A DNA stretch of 64,000 nt from JANQEA01 sp964530075 (GTDB taxonomy: Bacteria; Bipolaricaulota; Bipolaricaulia; UBA7950; UBA9294): contig CAZGXU010000002.1 of the NCBI GenBank assembly GCA_964530075.1, forward strand, positions 1 to 64,000, read 5' to 3'. Position numbers and translations under genes: made by a program. This document shows, piece after piece, positions 43,464 through 50,837 of the stretch. The stretch's first letter is position 1. Every line of letters starts with the position of its first letter. The notes under the pieces are model-generated. The model made no database searches. It saw only the letters and a list, made by a program, of their open reading frames with translations, and was not told the origin of the DNA.

Positions 43464-43554
43464 GGAGGGGTTGGAGAGCGGCCGAATCCGCCGGTTTGGA
43501 GAACCGGTGTACTCCTCGTGGGTACCGCGGGTTCAAATCCCGCCCCCTCCGCCA
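43464..43554 (+). tRNA. tRNA-Ser (GGA anticodon)
   Basis: A 7-bp acceptor stem GGAGGGG/CCCCTCC (43464-43470 with 43544-43550) is followed by G and an encoded CCA. The anticodon stem 43491-43495/43503-43507 encloses a 7-base loop with GGA at 43498-43500. The long variable arm and the T-arm GGTTCAAATCC are typical of class II tRNA-Ser. SRP RNA follows within a few bases on the same transcript. Confidence 0.95.
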
Positions 43555-43557
43555 CCG

Positions 43558-43800
43558 CCTGTGCTAGGTGGGGGGCTAGCGGTCCCCTGCATCCACAACC
43601 CGCTCACGTGGAGCCGAAGGGCTTCCGGAGGGGGAAGGCGTGGGGGTCTGTCCTCGGGCAAGCGGCGTTGAAGGCCGAGCCCTCTGCGGCGCACGTCGGT
43701 GAACCCCGTGAGGCCCGGAAGGGAGCAGCGGTAAGCCGATCTCTGCGGGTGTTAGAGGATCCCTTGGCCCGAGCCGGCTACCCGCGAAGCGCCTCGTTCC
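43558..43800 (+). ncRNA. ffs: Signal recognition particle RNA, large bacterial type with Alu domain
   Basis: The 5' part GTGCTAGGTGGGG, then CTAGCGGT and CCGCTC match the Alu-domain helices 3 and 4 of the Bacillus-type scRNA. The conserved apical helix 8 is at about 43699-43735: GTGAACCCCGTGAGGCCC, GGAA tetraloop, GGGAGCAGCGG. The 3' strand continues through TTGGCCCGAGC. At about 240 bases it is far longer than the 4.5S form of Gammaproteobacteria. Ends are approximate. It forms SRP with Ffh for co-translational membrane targeting. Confidence 0.88.
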
Positions 43801-43837
43801 TTCCTTCGATGGAGCCGTGCACAGGCGCTCTCTTCCC

Positions 43838-44785
43838 TCAGCCGGCTCCGAGTTCCGAGTCGACGATGTCGCGGAGCGCGTGAACGATGCGGATCGAGGT
43901 CGAACCGCTGATCCCGTCGACGCCGAACGCGGCGGTCTTCAGGAGCCCGTCGCGGCACCCGCGGACGGCGGCGACGTTCAGAAGTCGCTCTTCCTCCTCG
44001 GGGCGGAGCGCGAGGGATCGGTCGCCGGTGGCGACGGCGAGGCCGGCGCAGAGCCCGTATGCCCCCCAGTTGGAGACGGTCGACGGGAGGAGGAGCGCCG
44101 CTGGGGTGATCGCGGCGATCCCGCCGCCGCAACCGCACGTGCAGCGCCGCGCTTCGGGGACGAGCGAAAGGACCTCGTCGCGGATCGCGCCGAACCCGAT
44201 CTCGTTTCCCCGATCGCCGATCGCGACCGTCAGCTTGCCGGCGGCGTTCATCCCGACGAACACCGCGTCGATCGAGATCGAGCCGGCTTCAATCCGTTCA
44301 CCGCTCCAGGCGTGAAGGAACCCCTCGGCGTTCTCTCCCGGCTTCTCGATCGCGATCGCCACGTCGATCCCGTCGGCGAGGTCGCGCGTTGGGGCGCCGG
44401 GGATTGGGTCGACGGGGACGCCCGCCTCGATCTCGGCGGCGAGCCAGGTCGTGTGGTCGAGGGTCTGCGGATCGGCGTAGATTGCGACGTCGAACCCGGC
44501 GCGCCGCAACGCGCGGGCGAGGGCGACCGCGCCCAGCGGGCCGTCGTTCTCTCCGTGCGGGAAGGCGTCGGGGACGACGAACCCGGTGAACAGGGCGACG
44601 CGTTCGCCGTGGCGCGCGAGGAGGGCGCCGACGATCGCCGCGGAGAGAAAGGTCTCCCCGGTATGGCGCCGAGCGGCCGCTTGAAGGGCGCGGGCGCGTG
44701 CCGCGGCCCCTTCCGGGACGAACCCGGCGCCGCAGACGAGCCGGTCGATCTCGGCGAACGGGCTGGAGGGCGGGGCGCTAGTCAT
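43838..44785 (-). CDS. DUF4392 (glutamate cyclase-like) protein
   Basis: 315 residues from ATG 44785, overlapping the radical SAM stop by 8 bases. TGFVVPDAFPHGENDGPLGAVALARAL (starting about residue 70) and VGMNAAGKLTVAIGDRGNEIGFG (starting about 188) are typical of DUF4392, the family of the mammalian D-glutamate cyclase DGLUCY. CTCGCGGGIAA (about 232) adds a cysteine cluster. The family probably acts on glutamate-like substrates; the reaction here is inferred only from homology. Coupled to a radical SAM gene. Confidence 0.8.
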   Translation of the reverse strand: MTSAPPSSPFAEIDRLVCGAGFVPEGAAARARALQAAARRHTGETFLSAAIVGALLARHGERVALFTGFVVPDAFPHGENDGPLGAVALARALRRAGFDVAIYADPQTLDHTTWLAAEIEAGVPVDPIPGAPTRDLADGIDVAIAIEKPGENAEGFLHAWSGERIEAGSISIDAVFVGMNAAGKLTVAIGDRGNEIGFGAIRDEVLSLVPEARRCTCGCGGGIAAITPAALLLPSTVSNWGAYGLCAGLAVATGDRSLALRPEEEERLLNVAAVRGCRDGLLKTAAFGVDGISGSTSIRIVHALRDIVDSELGAG

Positions 44786-46079
44786 CCGCTGCTCCCCCTC
44801 GAGCAGGTAGCCGCTCAGAAGAAGCGTTGGTAGCTTGCGTGTTCTCGCCTTCGGCAAGAACACGTTTGGGAGAAGTGCTCTGCGCTTCTCTCGCCCTGAT
44901 ATCCGCGTCTTCACCGTTCACAGGAAACCGTGGGCTTCCCGTCACCTGCTCGCCTTCAGCAGGCATCGGACCGGGAGAAGCGTTGATAGCTTCTCCTCCC
45001 GCGCCTTCTTCCAGAAGGCGCGCAACCCAACTCCGTCTCTTCCACAACGCGCAGCGCCCGTCGGTCTCGTCGAGCACGACGCCGCTGTCCAGGATCCTCT
45101 GCAGCAGCGGCGAGGCGAGGGCCTCCGCGAACGACGTCTCGTTGAGGTTCGTGTCGGAATAGGGAGAGAACGGGCACGGCTCGACGTCGCCGTAGGCGTT
45201 GATGTGGAGGAACCCCCGCCCGGCGGCGAGGCATCCGCCGAGCGCGACCTCGTCGTGCGGAAAGGCGATGAACAACGCCGGCAGCGACCTCCGGTGGCGG
45301 GCGAGTCGCTCCTCGAGCTCGCGGACCTGAACCGGCTCGAGCTGCAGGTGATCGGTCCCAGGCTTCACCGGGACGTAGTTGATGTAGTAGAAGAGCCGGC
45401 ATCCGCGCCGGATCAGGCCCTTGAGGTGGGCCTCGCTCGTCGCCAGGTCGAAGTTCTCGCGGGTCAACGTCGTCGACGTGCCGAAGAAGACGCGCCGCTT
45501 CCTGAGACGGGCCATCGTCTCGATGACGTATCGGTACGTACCGCCCCCGCGTCGATCGTCGGTCTGCGCTTCGCCTCCCTCGATGCTGAGGACGGGGACG
45601 ACGTGCCGCTGCTCGCGAAGCCGGTCGATCGCGGCCCCGTCGACGAGGGAACCGTTGGTGAACAAAAGGAAGAGGATCTCGGGGAACCCGGCGGTGAAGG
45701 CCAGCAGGTTCTGGCGAAGGAGCGGCTCGCCGCCGGCGAGGAGGATTACGGAGACGCCGAGATCGCGGACTTCGTCGAGGATGCCTCGTAGCCGGCGGTC
45801 GGAAACCTCCGGCCGGTCGGAGCGGTGAAGGAGTTTCGCGTAGCACCCGGCGCAATCGAGGTTGCACCGATCCGTGATGCTGTAGACGACGAACGGCGGG
45901 ACGTGGAGCCCCGCGGCCTCGTGACGATCGCGGAGCCGGGCCGCGCGTCGCTGCCTGCCGAGAAGCCGTAGCGCGTGGAACGCGAACCGCGGCTCGCGAA
46001 CGGTGATCCGCGAGGCGGTCCGCAGGACGTCGAAGAGGGTCGCTTCGAAGGCGAGGGACGTCTGATGTTTCTCCGGCAT
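44778..46079 (-). CDS. Radical SAM/SPASM domain protein with palindromic C-terminal extension
   Basis: 433 residues from ATG 46079 after GGGGGAGG. The radical SAM core has CNLDCAGC (about 69-76), VILLAGGEPLL (about 107) and LSIEGGEAQTDD (about 165). Later cysteines (GGCLAAGRG, VEPCPFSPY, GRCALW) resemble a SPASM auxiliary-cluster region. The family relatives normally end soon after the ALWKRRSWVARLL segment (about 355). Here about 75 low-complexity residues follow, encoded by a run of hairpins (44789-45021). The enzyme may modify a peptide or cofactor; the substrate is unknown. A promoter lies at 46112-46139. Confidence 0.85.
   Translation of the reverse strand: MPEKHQTSLAFEATLFDVLRTASRITVREPRFAFHALRLLGRQRRAARLRDRHEAAGLHVPPFVVYSITDRCNLDCAGCYAKLLHRSDRPEVSDRRLRGILDEVRDLGVSVILLAGGEPLLRQNLLAFTAGFPEILFLLFTNGSLVDGAAIDRLREQRHVVPVLSIEGGEAQTDDRRGGGTYRYVIETMARLRKRRVFFGTSTTLTRENFDLATSEAHLKGLIRRGCRLFYYINYVPVKPGTDHLQLEPVQVRELEERLARHRRSLPALFIAFPHDEVALGGCLAAGRGFLHINAYGDVEPCPFSPYSDTNLNETSFAEALASPLLQRILDSGVVLDETDGRCALWKRRSWVARLLEEGAGGEAINASPGPMPAEGEQVTGSPRFPVNGEDADIRAREAQSTSPKRVLAEGENTQATNASSERLPARGGAADD
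44789..45021. repeat. Run of at least six short palindromes within the radical SAM gene
   Basis: Hairpins: 44789-44806 (6 bp), 44838-44864 (8 bp), 44870-44890 (6 bp), 44945-44963 (6 bp), 44975-44995 (7 bp) and 45001-45021 (9 bp). AGAAGCGTTG occurs twice (near 44820 and 44976). They keep the reading frame open and form the extra C-terminus. The first also covers the ribosome binding site of the downstream DUF4392 gene. They resemble in-gene palindromic elements in principle, but I know no family with this sequence. Confidence 0.7.
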
Positions 46080-46111
46080 GGAGGCCTCCCCCGGGCTGAC
46101 GGCTTGAGGGG

Positions 46112-46139
46112 ATTGTAGTGGTCGGTCCGTCGAAATCAA
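46112..46139 (-). promoter_or_regulatory. Promoter of the radical SAM gene
   Basis: Minus-strand TTGATT (46139-46134), 16 bases, TACAAT (46117-46112). The leader to ATG 46079 would be about 26 bases with GGGGGAGG. Confidence 0.6.
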
Positions 46140-46294
46140 CGCGGGATCGTGGTCCCCGGGCCGATCGATTCGATTCCGCAGTGACCTCGGACCTCCATCT
46201 CGCACCGGCACGTGTCGAACGTGCCGCGCGGACAAGCGGCCGGCAGACGTCTGTCTTCTCCGACGGAGTGACGTTCCCGGAACGCACATGTCAT
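46136..46294 (-). CDS. Candidate 52-residue Cys-containing small protein
   Basis: ATG 46294 follows AAGGAACC and the frame ends at TGA 46136-46138, 56 bases before the radical SAM start on the same strand. The product is polar with five cysteines (residues 3, 21, 29, 31 and 39), including CRCEMEV and GHCGIESIGPG, and no membrane helix. GC3 is somewhat lower than in neighbouring genes. It could be a substrate peptide for the radical SAM/SPASM enzyme, but that gene's promoter overlaps its 3' end, so they need not be cotranscribed. The rest of the 46080-46509 gap shows only a weak plus-strand -10 box (TATGAT, 46353). Confidence 0.35.
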   Translation of the reverse strand: MTCAFRERHSVGEDRRLPAACPRGTFDTCRCEMEVRGHCGIESIGPGTTIPR

Positions 46295-46509
46295 GGTTCC
46301 TTGTGAGATCGGCGAGAAGTGACGCGGATTTCGCTGAGAAGGCGTGGCTGCGTATGATGGGCGTCGGGGTGGGTCTCCTCGATATTTCGGATGGCGAATC
46401 CATTCCGAGGCGGATATCGGGCGGATCCCGGTTCTCGTGCCGAGCCGGGATCCGAGGGGCGAAACGGGAAGCTTCCGCAAAGGGGGGGAAAGTGAGGGGG
46501 CAGCGCACG

Positions 46510-47157
46510 ATGATTCTCTTCGAAGGCAACATCGCCGCCGGCAAGAGCACCGTGGGTCGACGGCTGCACGAATCGGGGTTGTTCGGATTCATCGAGGAGC
46601 CGGTCGGGGCCTGGCAGAGGGACTTCGCGGCGAACCTGCTCGGCCTGTTTTACGAGGACCCGAAGCGATGGGCGTTCACGTTCCAGCTCGCCGCGTTCAC
46701 GACGCGCGCGAAGACGTGGGACGAGGTCCTGGTGATGATCGACCACCGCGCGGTCGTCCTCGAGCGGTCGATCTACTGCGATCGCTACGTCTTCGCGAAG
46801 AACTGCTATCAGTCCGGGCTGATGTCGGAGTCGGAGTGGCAGATCTACTGTCGGATGTGGGACTGGCTTCAGACCAACTGGTGCGCCGAGCCGGACAAGA
46901 TCGTCTATTTGCGCACGCCGGCCGAGGTCTGCCACGAGCGGATCGAAGAGCGGGGGCGCAACGAGGAGAACAAGATCACGCTCGAGTACCTGCACGATCT
47001 GGAGGTCCTGCACGACGAGTGGCTGCTCGATAACCCGCTGGCCGTCGTAGTTGACGGCTGCAAGCAGTGGCAGGCACAGGACATCTACGAGCTCCTCCAA
47101 CGCGAGGGCGTCGCGCTGACGACGCGCGAGGAGACTGTCGCGACTCCAACTGAGTAG
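46510..47157 (+). CDS. Deoxynucleoside kinase
   Basis: 215 residues from ATG 46510; GTG 46492 would add six residues. The P-loop is FEGNIAAGKSTVGRRL (about 4-19). The base-recognition motif is LERSIYCDRYVFAKNC (about 84-99) and the Arg-rich lid ERIEERGRNEENK (about 143). It is of the Drosophila dNK / dGK-dCK type rather than TK1. It phosphorylates deoxynucleosides in salvage. The neighbouring ATP-cone kinase may belong to the same pathway. Confidence 0.88.
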   Translation: MILFEGNIAAGKSTVGRRLHESGLFGFIEEPVGAWQRDFAANLLGLFYEDPKRWAFTFQLAAFTTRAKTWDEVLVMIDHRAVVLERSIYCDRYVFAKNCYQSGLMSESEWQIYCRMWDWLQTNWCAEPDKIVYLRTPAEVCHERIEERGRNEENKITLEYLHDLEVLHDEWLLDNPLAVVVDGCKQWQAQDIYELLQREGVALTTREETVATPTE

Positions 47158-47438
47158 CGGATAGGATCACAACCCCCACGAAGGGGGAAGGCATAGCGAT
47201 CCTTTCCTCCACTTCGTCTTCGCGACGCAGCAGGTCGCGCGACCGTCACAGCGCCCACCGAGCGAACGCGGAATGCGTGCAAACCGAATGAAGAGCACAG
47301 ACCCGACCCTTCGTCCACGTGACGCGGAGCGTCGCGCTGGCTGTCCCAAGTGCCGGGTTCTTGTCGGCGCGAAGGCTGAGTAGCGGAGGGAGGCCGGGTC
47401 CACGATCGGCGGACCGGCCGGTCGCTCGACAAATCCGC
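47158..47438. other. Hairpin-rich intergenic region
   Basis: About 280 non-coding bases lie between the dNK stop and the next promoter. Nested inverted repeats are present: GGATC/GATCC (47164-47168 with 47198-47202) around CCCCC/GGGGG (47173-47177 with 47183-47187), and GCGAC/GTCGC (47222-47226 with 47234-47238). The first could terminate dNK. The style recalls the in-gene hairpin clusters at 41.4 and 44.8 kb. No ORF or known RNA is recognised. Confidence 0.4.
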
Positions 47439-47444
47439 TATAAT
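47439..47444 (+). promoter_or_regulatory. Perfect -10 box, leaderless start of the ATP-cone kinase
   Basis: TATAAT lies 9 bases before ATG 47454, with no Shine-Dalgarno and no good -35. Transcription would begin within about 3 bases of the ATG. Confidence 0.6.
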
Positions 47445-47453
47445 CGCGGCGAT

Positions 47454-48941
47454 ATGGCTGTTCTGAACAGGATCGGGAAAGTACGGAAGCGGAATCACGC
47501 GTTGGTCACGTTCGACCAGGATCGAATCGTTCACGCGATCCGGCGGGCCGGCGACTCGGTGAGCGGCTTCGCCCAAGACTACCTACCCGGGGTCAACGAC
47601 CGGATCTTCGCCGCCGGCGGCACCGACGACGGCATCGCCGAGATGCTCTCGGATCTCGTCGTCGTCTGCCTCAACGCCGATCCCAAGCACCTCGTGACGA
47701 ACTTCCCTCCGACGGTGGAGGAGATCCAGGACGTCGTCCTTCATGTGCTCACGAGCAACGGATTCACGACCGTCGCCGATGCGTATACATGCTTCCGCTG
47801 GGGGCATCATTGGGTCCGGCAGGGTGCGATCGGCGAGGAGCAGTTCGTCGGGCACGGGTATCCGGCCGAGTCGATGGAGCCGCTCCTCGCCTGGAACCAC
47901 GAACGTGAGTGCGACACCGTGGAGGGGCTGAACGAAATCGTCCGGAGCGGCCGCCTCGGTTCGCTGATCGAGGAGTCGCTCGACCGCTTCGAAGGGTGGC
48001 TCGATGACGCGGCCCGCGACGTCGTCGCCCGGATGGACGGCGGCGACGAGATCCGCATGATCTGGATCAGCGGTCCGTCCTCATCGGGGAAGACGACGGC
48101 GACGGTCAAGCTGACAGAGCGGCTCCGTCGCGAGGGGCTGGAGTTCCTGATGCTCAACCTCGACGACTACTTCTGGTCGCTGATCGAGCATCCGACGGAC
48201 TGGATCGACGATCGGAACTACGAGACGCCGGAGGCGCTCGACATCCAGCTGCTCAACGAGCACCTCCGCGCGCTCCTCAAGGGGGAGACGGTCAAGAAGC
48301 CGGTCTACAACTTCAAGACCGGGCGGAGGGACGGGACGACGCCGGTGAAGCTGGAGTCGGACCAGGTCCTCCTGCTCGATTGCCTCCACGGTTTCTATCC
48401 GCCGATCACCGAGGACGTCGATCCCTCGTGCATGTTCCGGGTCTACATCGAGGCGATGAACCCGCTGTACGAGCCGATCCCGATGATCCCGCTCTATCAG
48501 GGGGATCGGTTCGATCGCCGCCTGACGCGGTTCGAGGACGTTCGCCTGATGCGGCGCAGCCTGCGCGACGTGAAGCATCGGGACCACCCGCCGCTGGCGA
48601 CGATCCTGCACTGGCACTACGTCCGCGCCGGGGAGATGTTCTCGATCATCCCGCTGAAGGGGCTCGCCGACTGCGTCATCAACGGTGGCATGCCGTTCGA
48701 CCTGCCCGTGCTCAAGCCGTTCTTCGACGGGGAGGGCGGGATCTGGCCGGACGAGAAGGACCTGAGCTCCTACCCGTCGTACCTCGATGCGTACATCCGG
48801 CATCGCCGGATCCGCGCCCTTCTGGACTCGGTCGTCGGGATCACGCTCGAGCAGGCCGACGATCGTCGACTGATCCCGGGCGACGCCGTCGTCCGCGAGT
48901 TCATCGGGAACAGCACGCTGGCGATTCCGCACAACGAGTAG
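47454..48941 (+). CDS. ATP-cone domain fused to a uridine-kinase-like P-loop kinase
   Basis: 495 residues. Residues 8-110 form an ATP-cone: VRKRNHALVTFDQDRIVHAIRRA, then VEEIQDVVLHVLTSNGFTTVADAY. This allosteric domain is known from ribonucleotide reductases and NrdR. Residues 200-400 are a uridine kinase/phosphoribulokinase-type P-loop domain: GPSSSGKTTATVKL (about 206), LNLDDYFW (about 234) and YETPEALDIQLLNEHL (about 254). The C-terminal 90 residues are family-specific. A nucleotide-sensing nucleoside kinase is likely. Relatives with an N-terminal TGS-like domain exist in many bacteria; the ATP-cone version is less familiar. Confidence 0.82.
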   Translation: MAVLNRIGKVRKRNHALVTFDQDRIVHAIRRAGDSVSGFAQDYLPGVNDRIFAAGGTDDGIAEMLSDLVVVCLNADPKHLVTNFPPTVEEIQDVVLHVLTSNGFTTVADAYTCFRWGHHWVRQGAIGEEQFVGHGYPAESMEPLLAWNHERECDTVEGLNEIVRSGRLGSLIEESLDRFEGWLDDAARDVVARMDGGDEIRMIWISGPSSSGKTTATVKLTERLRREGLEFLMLNLDDYFWSLIEHPTDWIDDRNYETPEALDIQLLNEHLRALLKGETVKKPVYNFKTGRRDGTTPVKLESDQVLLLDCLHGFYPPITEDVDPSCMFRVYIEAMNPLYEPIPMIPLYQGDRFDRRLTRFEDVRLMRRSLRDVKHRDHPPLATILHWHYVRAGEMFSIIPLKGLADCVINGGMPFDLPVLKPFFDGEGGIWPDEKDLSSYPSYLDAYIRHRRIRALLDSVVGITLEQADDRRLIPGDAVVREFIGNSTLAIPHNE

Positions 48942-48988
48942 CGCGTGATCGCGGCTCCGCTTACCCTACTCCCCGAGGGAATAAGACG

Positions 48989-49972
48989 ATGCCTGCCAAC
49001 CTGACGCCGGAGTTCCTCAAAGCCCGAAAGCGTCTCCGGTATGCGAAGGAGCCCGACGAGAAGCTCGCCATTCTGGAGGAGATGCTGGCGACGATCCCCA
49101 AGCACAAGGGGACCGACAAGATGCAGGCGGACATCAAACGCCGCATCGCCAAGCTGAGAGAGAGCCAATCCCAGGTCAAGCGCGGCGGCAAGGCGTCCGG
49201 GCACGACCACGTGCCCCGCGAGGGGGCCGGCCAGGTCGCGCTGATCGGGCCGCCGAACACGGGGAAGTCGAGCCTCCTCACTGCGCTGACCAACGCGCGG
49301 CCCGAGGTCGCCGAATACCCGTTCTCGACGCTGGTGCCGATCCCCGGGATGATGGCGTTCGAGGACGTCTCGATCCAGCTGCTCGACCTGCCGCCGATCA
49401 CGCCGGAGTACACCGAGCCGTGGGTCTACAACCTGATCCGAGGCTGCGATCTGGGGCTCGTCGTCGTCGACGCGAGCGACGGGGAGCTGATCCGTGACGA
49501 GCTGGACGAGCTGCGCGTCCTCCTCGAGGAAAAGCACCTCAGGCTCGTCGCGGAGAAGGGCGGGGAGGTCGACGAGTGGATCGTGGAGATTCCGACGCGG
49601 ATCGTCCTCAACAAGGTCGACCTGACGAAGGCGGAGACCGTCGATGCACTCGCCGCGGGGATGTCGCTTCCCGTCCTCCGCGCGTCCGTCGGGACCGGTG
49701 TCGGACTGGACGGGCTGAGAAGGGCGATCTTCAAGGCGCTGCGCGTCGTCCGGATCTACACGAAGCTGCCCGGCAGGAAGCCCGACATGACGGAGCCGTA
49801 CACGCTTCCGCGCGGGAGCACCGCGCTCGACGCGGTCCAGACCGTCCACCGCGACTTCGTCGAGCGGTTGAAGTATGTGCGGATCTGGGGATCGGGCCGT
49901 TTCGAAGGGCAAAAGGTGCCGGCCGACCACCCCCTCGAGGACGGCGACGTCATCGAGATCCACCTCCGGTAG
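48989..49972 (+). CDS. DRG/Obg-like GTPase with TGS domain
   Basis: 327 residues; ATG 48989 follows CGAGGGA. A basic helical N-terminus (about 1-70) precedes the G domain: G1 LIGPPNTGKSSLL (about 84), LLDLPPITPEY at the G3 position (about 130), G4 NKVDL (about 208). G3 normally reads DxPG; here it is DLPP, so the switch-II glycine is missing. A TGS domain closes the protein (about 250-327; YTLPRGSTALDAVQ, then HPLEDGDVIEIHL). The DRG layout is typical of archaea and eukaryotes, where it binds ribosomes or RNA. Confidence 0.88.
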   Translation: MPANLTPEFLKARKRLRYAKEPDEKLAILEEMLATIPKHKGTDKMQADIKRRIAKLRESQSQVKRGGKASGHDHVPREGAGQVALIGPPNTGKSSLLTALTNARPEVAEYPFSTLVPIPGMMAFEDVSIQLLDLPPITPEYTEPWVYNLIRGCDLGLVVVDASDGELIRDELDELRVLLEEKHLRLVAEKGGEVDEWIVEIPTRIVLNKVDLTKAETVDALAAGMSLPVLRASVGTGVGLDGLRRAIFKALRVVRIYTKLPGRKPDMTEPYTLPRGSTALDAVQTVHRDFVERLKYVRIWGSGRFEGQKVPADHPLEDGDVIEIHLR

Positions 49973-50075
49973 GCTCCCGCGCGGCCTGACCGCCCGCGGA
50001 GTTGCGCCGGGCGCGGACGCGTCGGTACTCTCTCGGCGGTCAGCAGGATTCCGACGAAGGACTGGTGGTGAGACG

Positions 50076-50837
50076 ATGATCCGAATCGAGGGGAGGGGAC
50101 ACGGGCGAGGGATTATCATCGACTCGAAGGCGCTCGAGGATCCGAACTTGTCGTTCCGGGCGAAGGGGCTCCTCGCCTACCTCCAGTCGTTGCCGCGCGG
50201 CTTCACCTCCGACGCCAAGAGCCTGGAGAAGATCTCGCTCGAGAAGAAGGCGGCGATTCGAACGGCGCTCAAGGAACTGATCGACGGCGGGTACGTGACG
50301 CGGATCGAGCATCGCGCCGCTGGCGGGTCGGACTCCGACAGCGACGTTCAGACGGTCGGCCCCGGTCCTCTGATGGACAGCCTGTTCGGCGAGTTCCCGG
50401 CGCCGAGCGGGCTCTCGGGGCGGCCCGCGGCGGCGGCGAAGAGAGATGAATCGCGGGAGCAGGTCCAACGGGTTATCGACCACCTGAACAGGCTCCGGGA
50501 GCGAAGCTGGGACTGGGCGCAATACACGCCGCTGTCGGCGAAGTACGCCAAGAACGTCGAGCACATCAACGGGCGGCTGCGGGACGGGTACGCCGAGGAG
50601 GACCTGATCCTCGTCCTCGACTATTTGGCCGCGACGGACGGAGGGAAGGAGGAGTCGCGGCGCTACTTCAACTGCGTGACGCCGTTCAACACGAAGAACT
50701 TCGAGAGGAATCTCGCGATGGCGCGGGAGTGGGAAGCGAGGGGTAGGCCAGTGGGGCAAAGGCGTCGAGCGTCTCACATCGAGCAGAGCCACGATCCCGA
50801 GATCTACGAACGAAGAGTCATAGGGGGCAAGAAGTGA
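50076..50837 (+). CDS. DnaD-like replication protein with phage-type C-terminal domain
   Basis: 253 residues; GGTGAGA precedes ATG 50076. A winged-helix-like N-terminus (about 15-85) has LSFRAKGLLAYLQSLP and TALKELIDGGYVTRIEH. It is joined by a variable linker to a domain (about 130-215) with VIDHLNRLRERSW, then INGRLRDGYAEEDLILVLDYL and FNCVTPFNTKNFERNL. That domain resembles the conserved C-terminus of phage replication organisers. Its stop overlaps the DnaC-like start as GTGA. The pair looks like an origin-binding protein plus helicase loader. It may be a prophage relic or the host's own initiation module. Confidence 0.75.
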   Translation: MIRIEGRGHGRGIIIDSKALEDPNLSFRAKGLLAYLQSLPRGFTSDAKSLEKISLEKKAAIRTALKELIDGGYVTRIEHRAAGGSDSDSDVQTVGPGPLMDSLFGEFPAPSGLSGRPAAAAKRDESREQVQRVIDHLNRLRERSWDWAQYTPLSAKYAKNVEHINGRLRDGYAEEDLILVLDYLAATDGGKEESRRYFNCVTPFNTKNFERNLAMAREWEARGRPVGQRRRASHIEQSHDPEIYERRVIGGKK

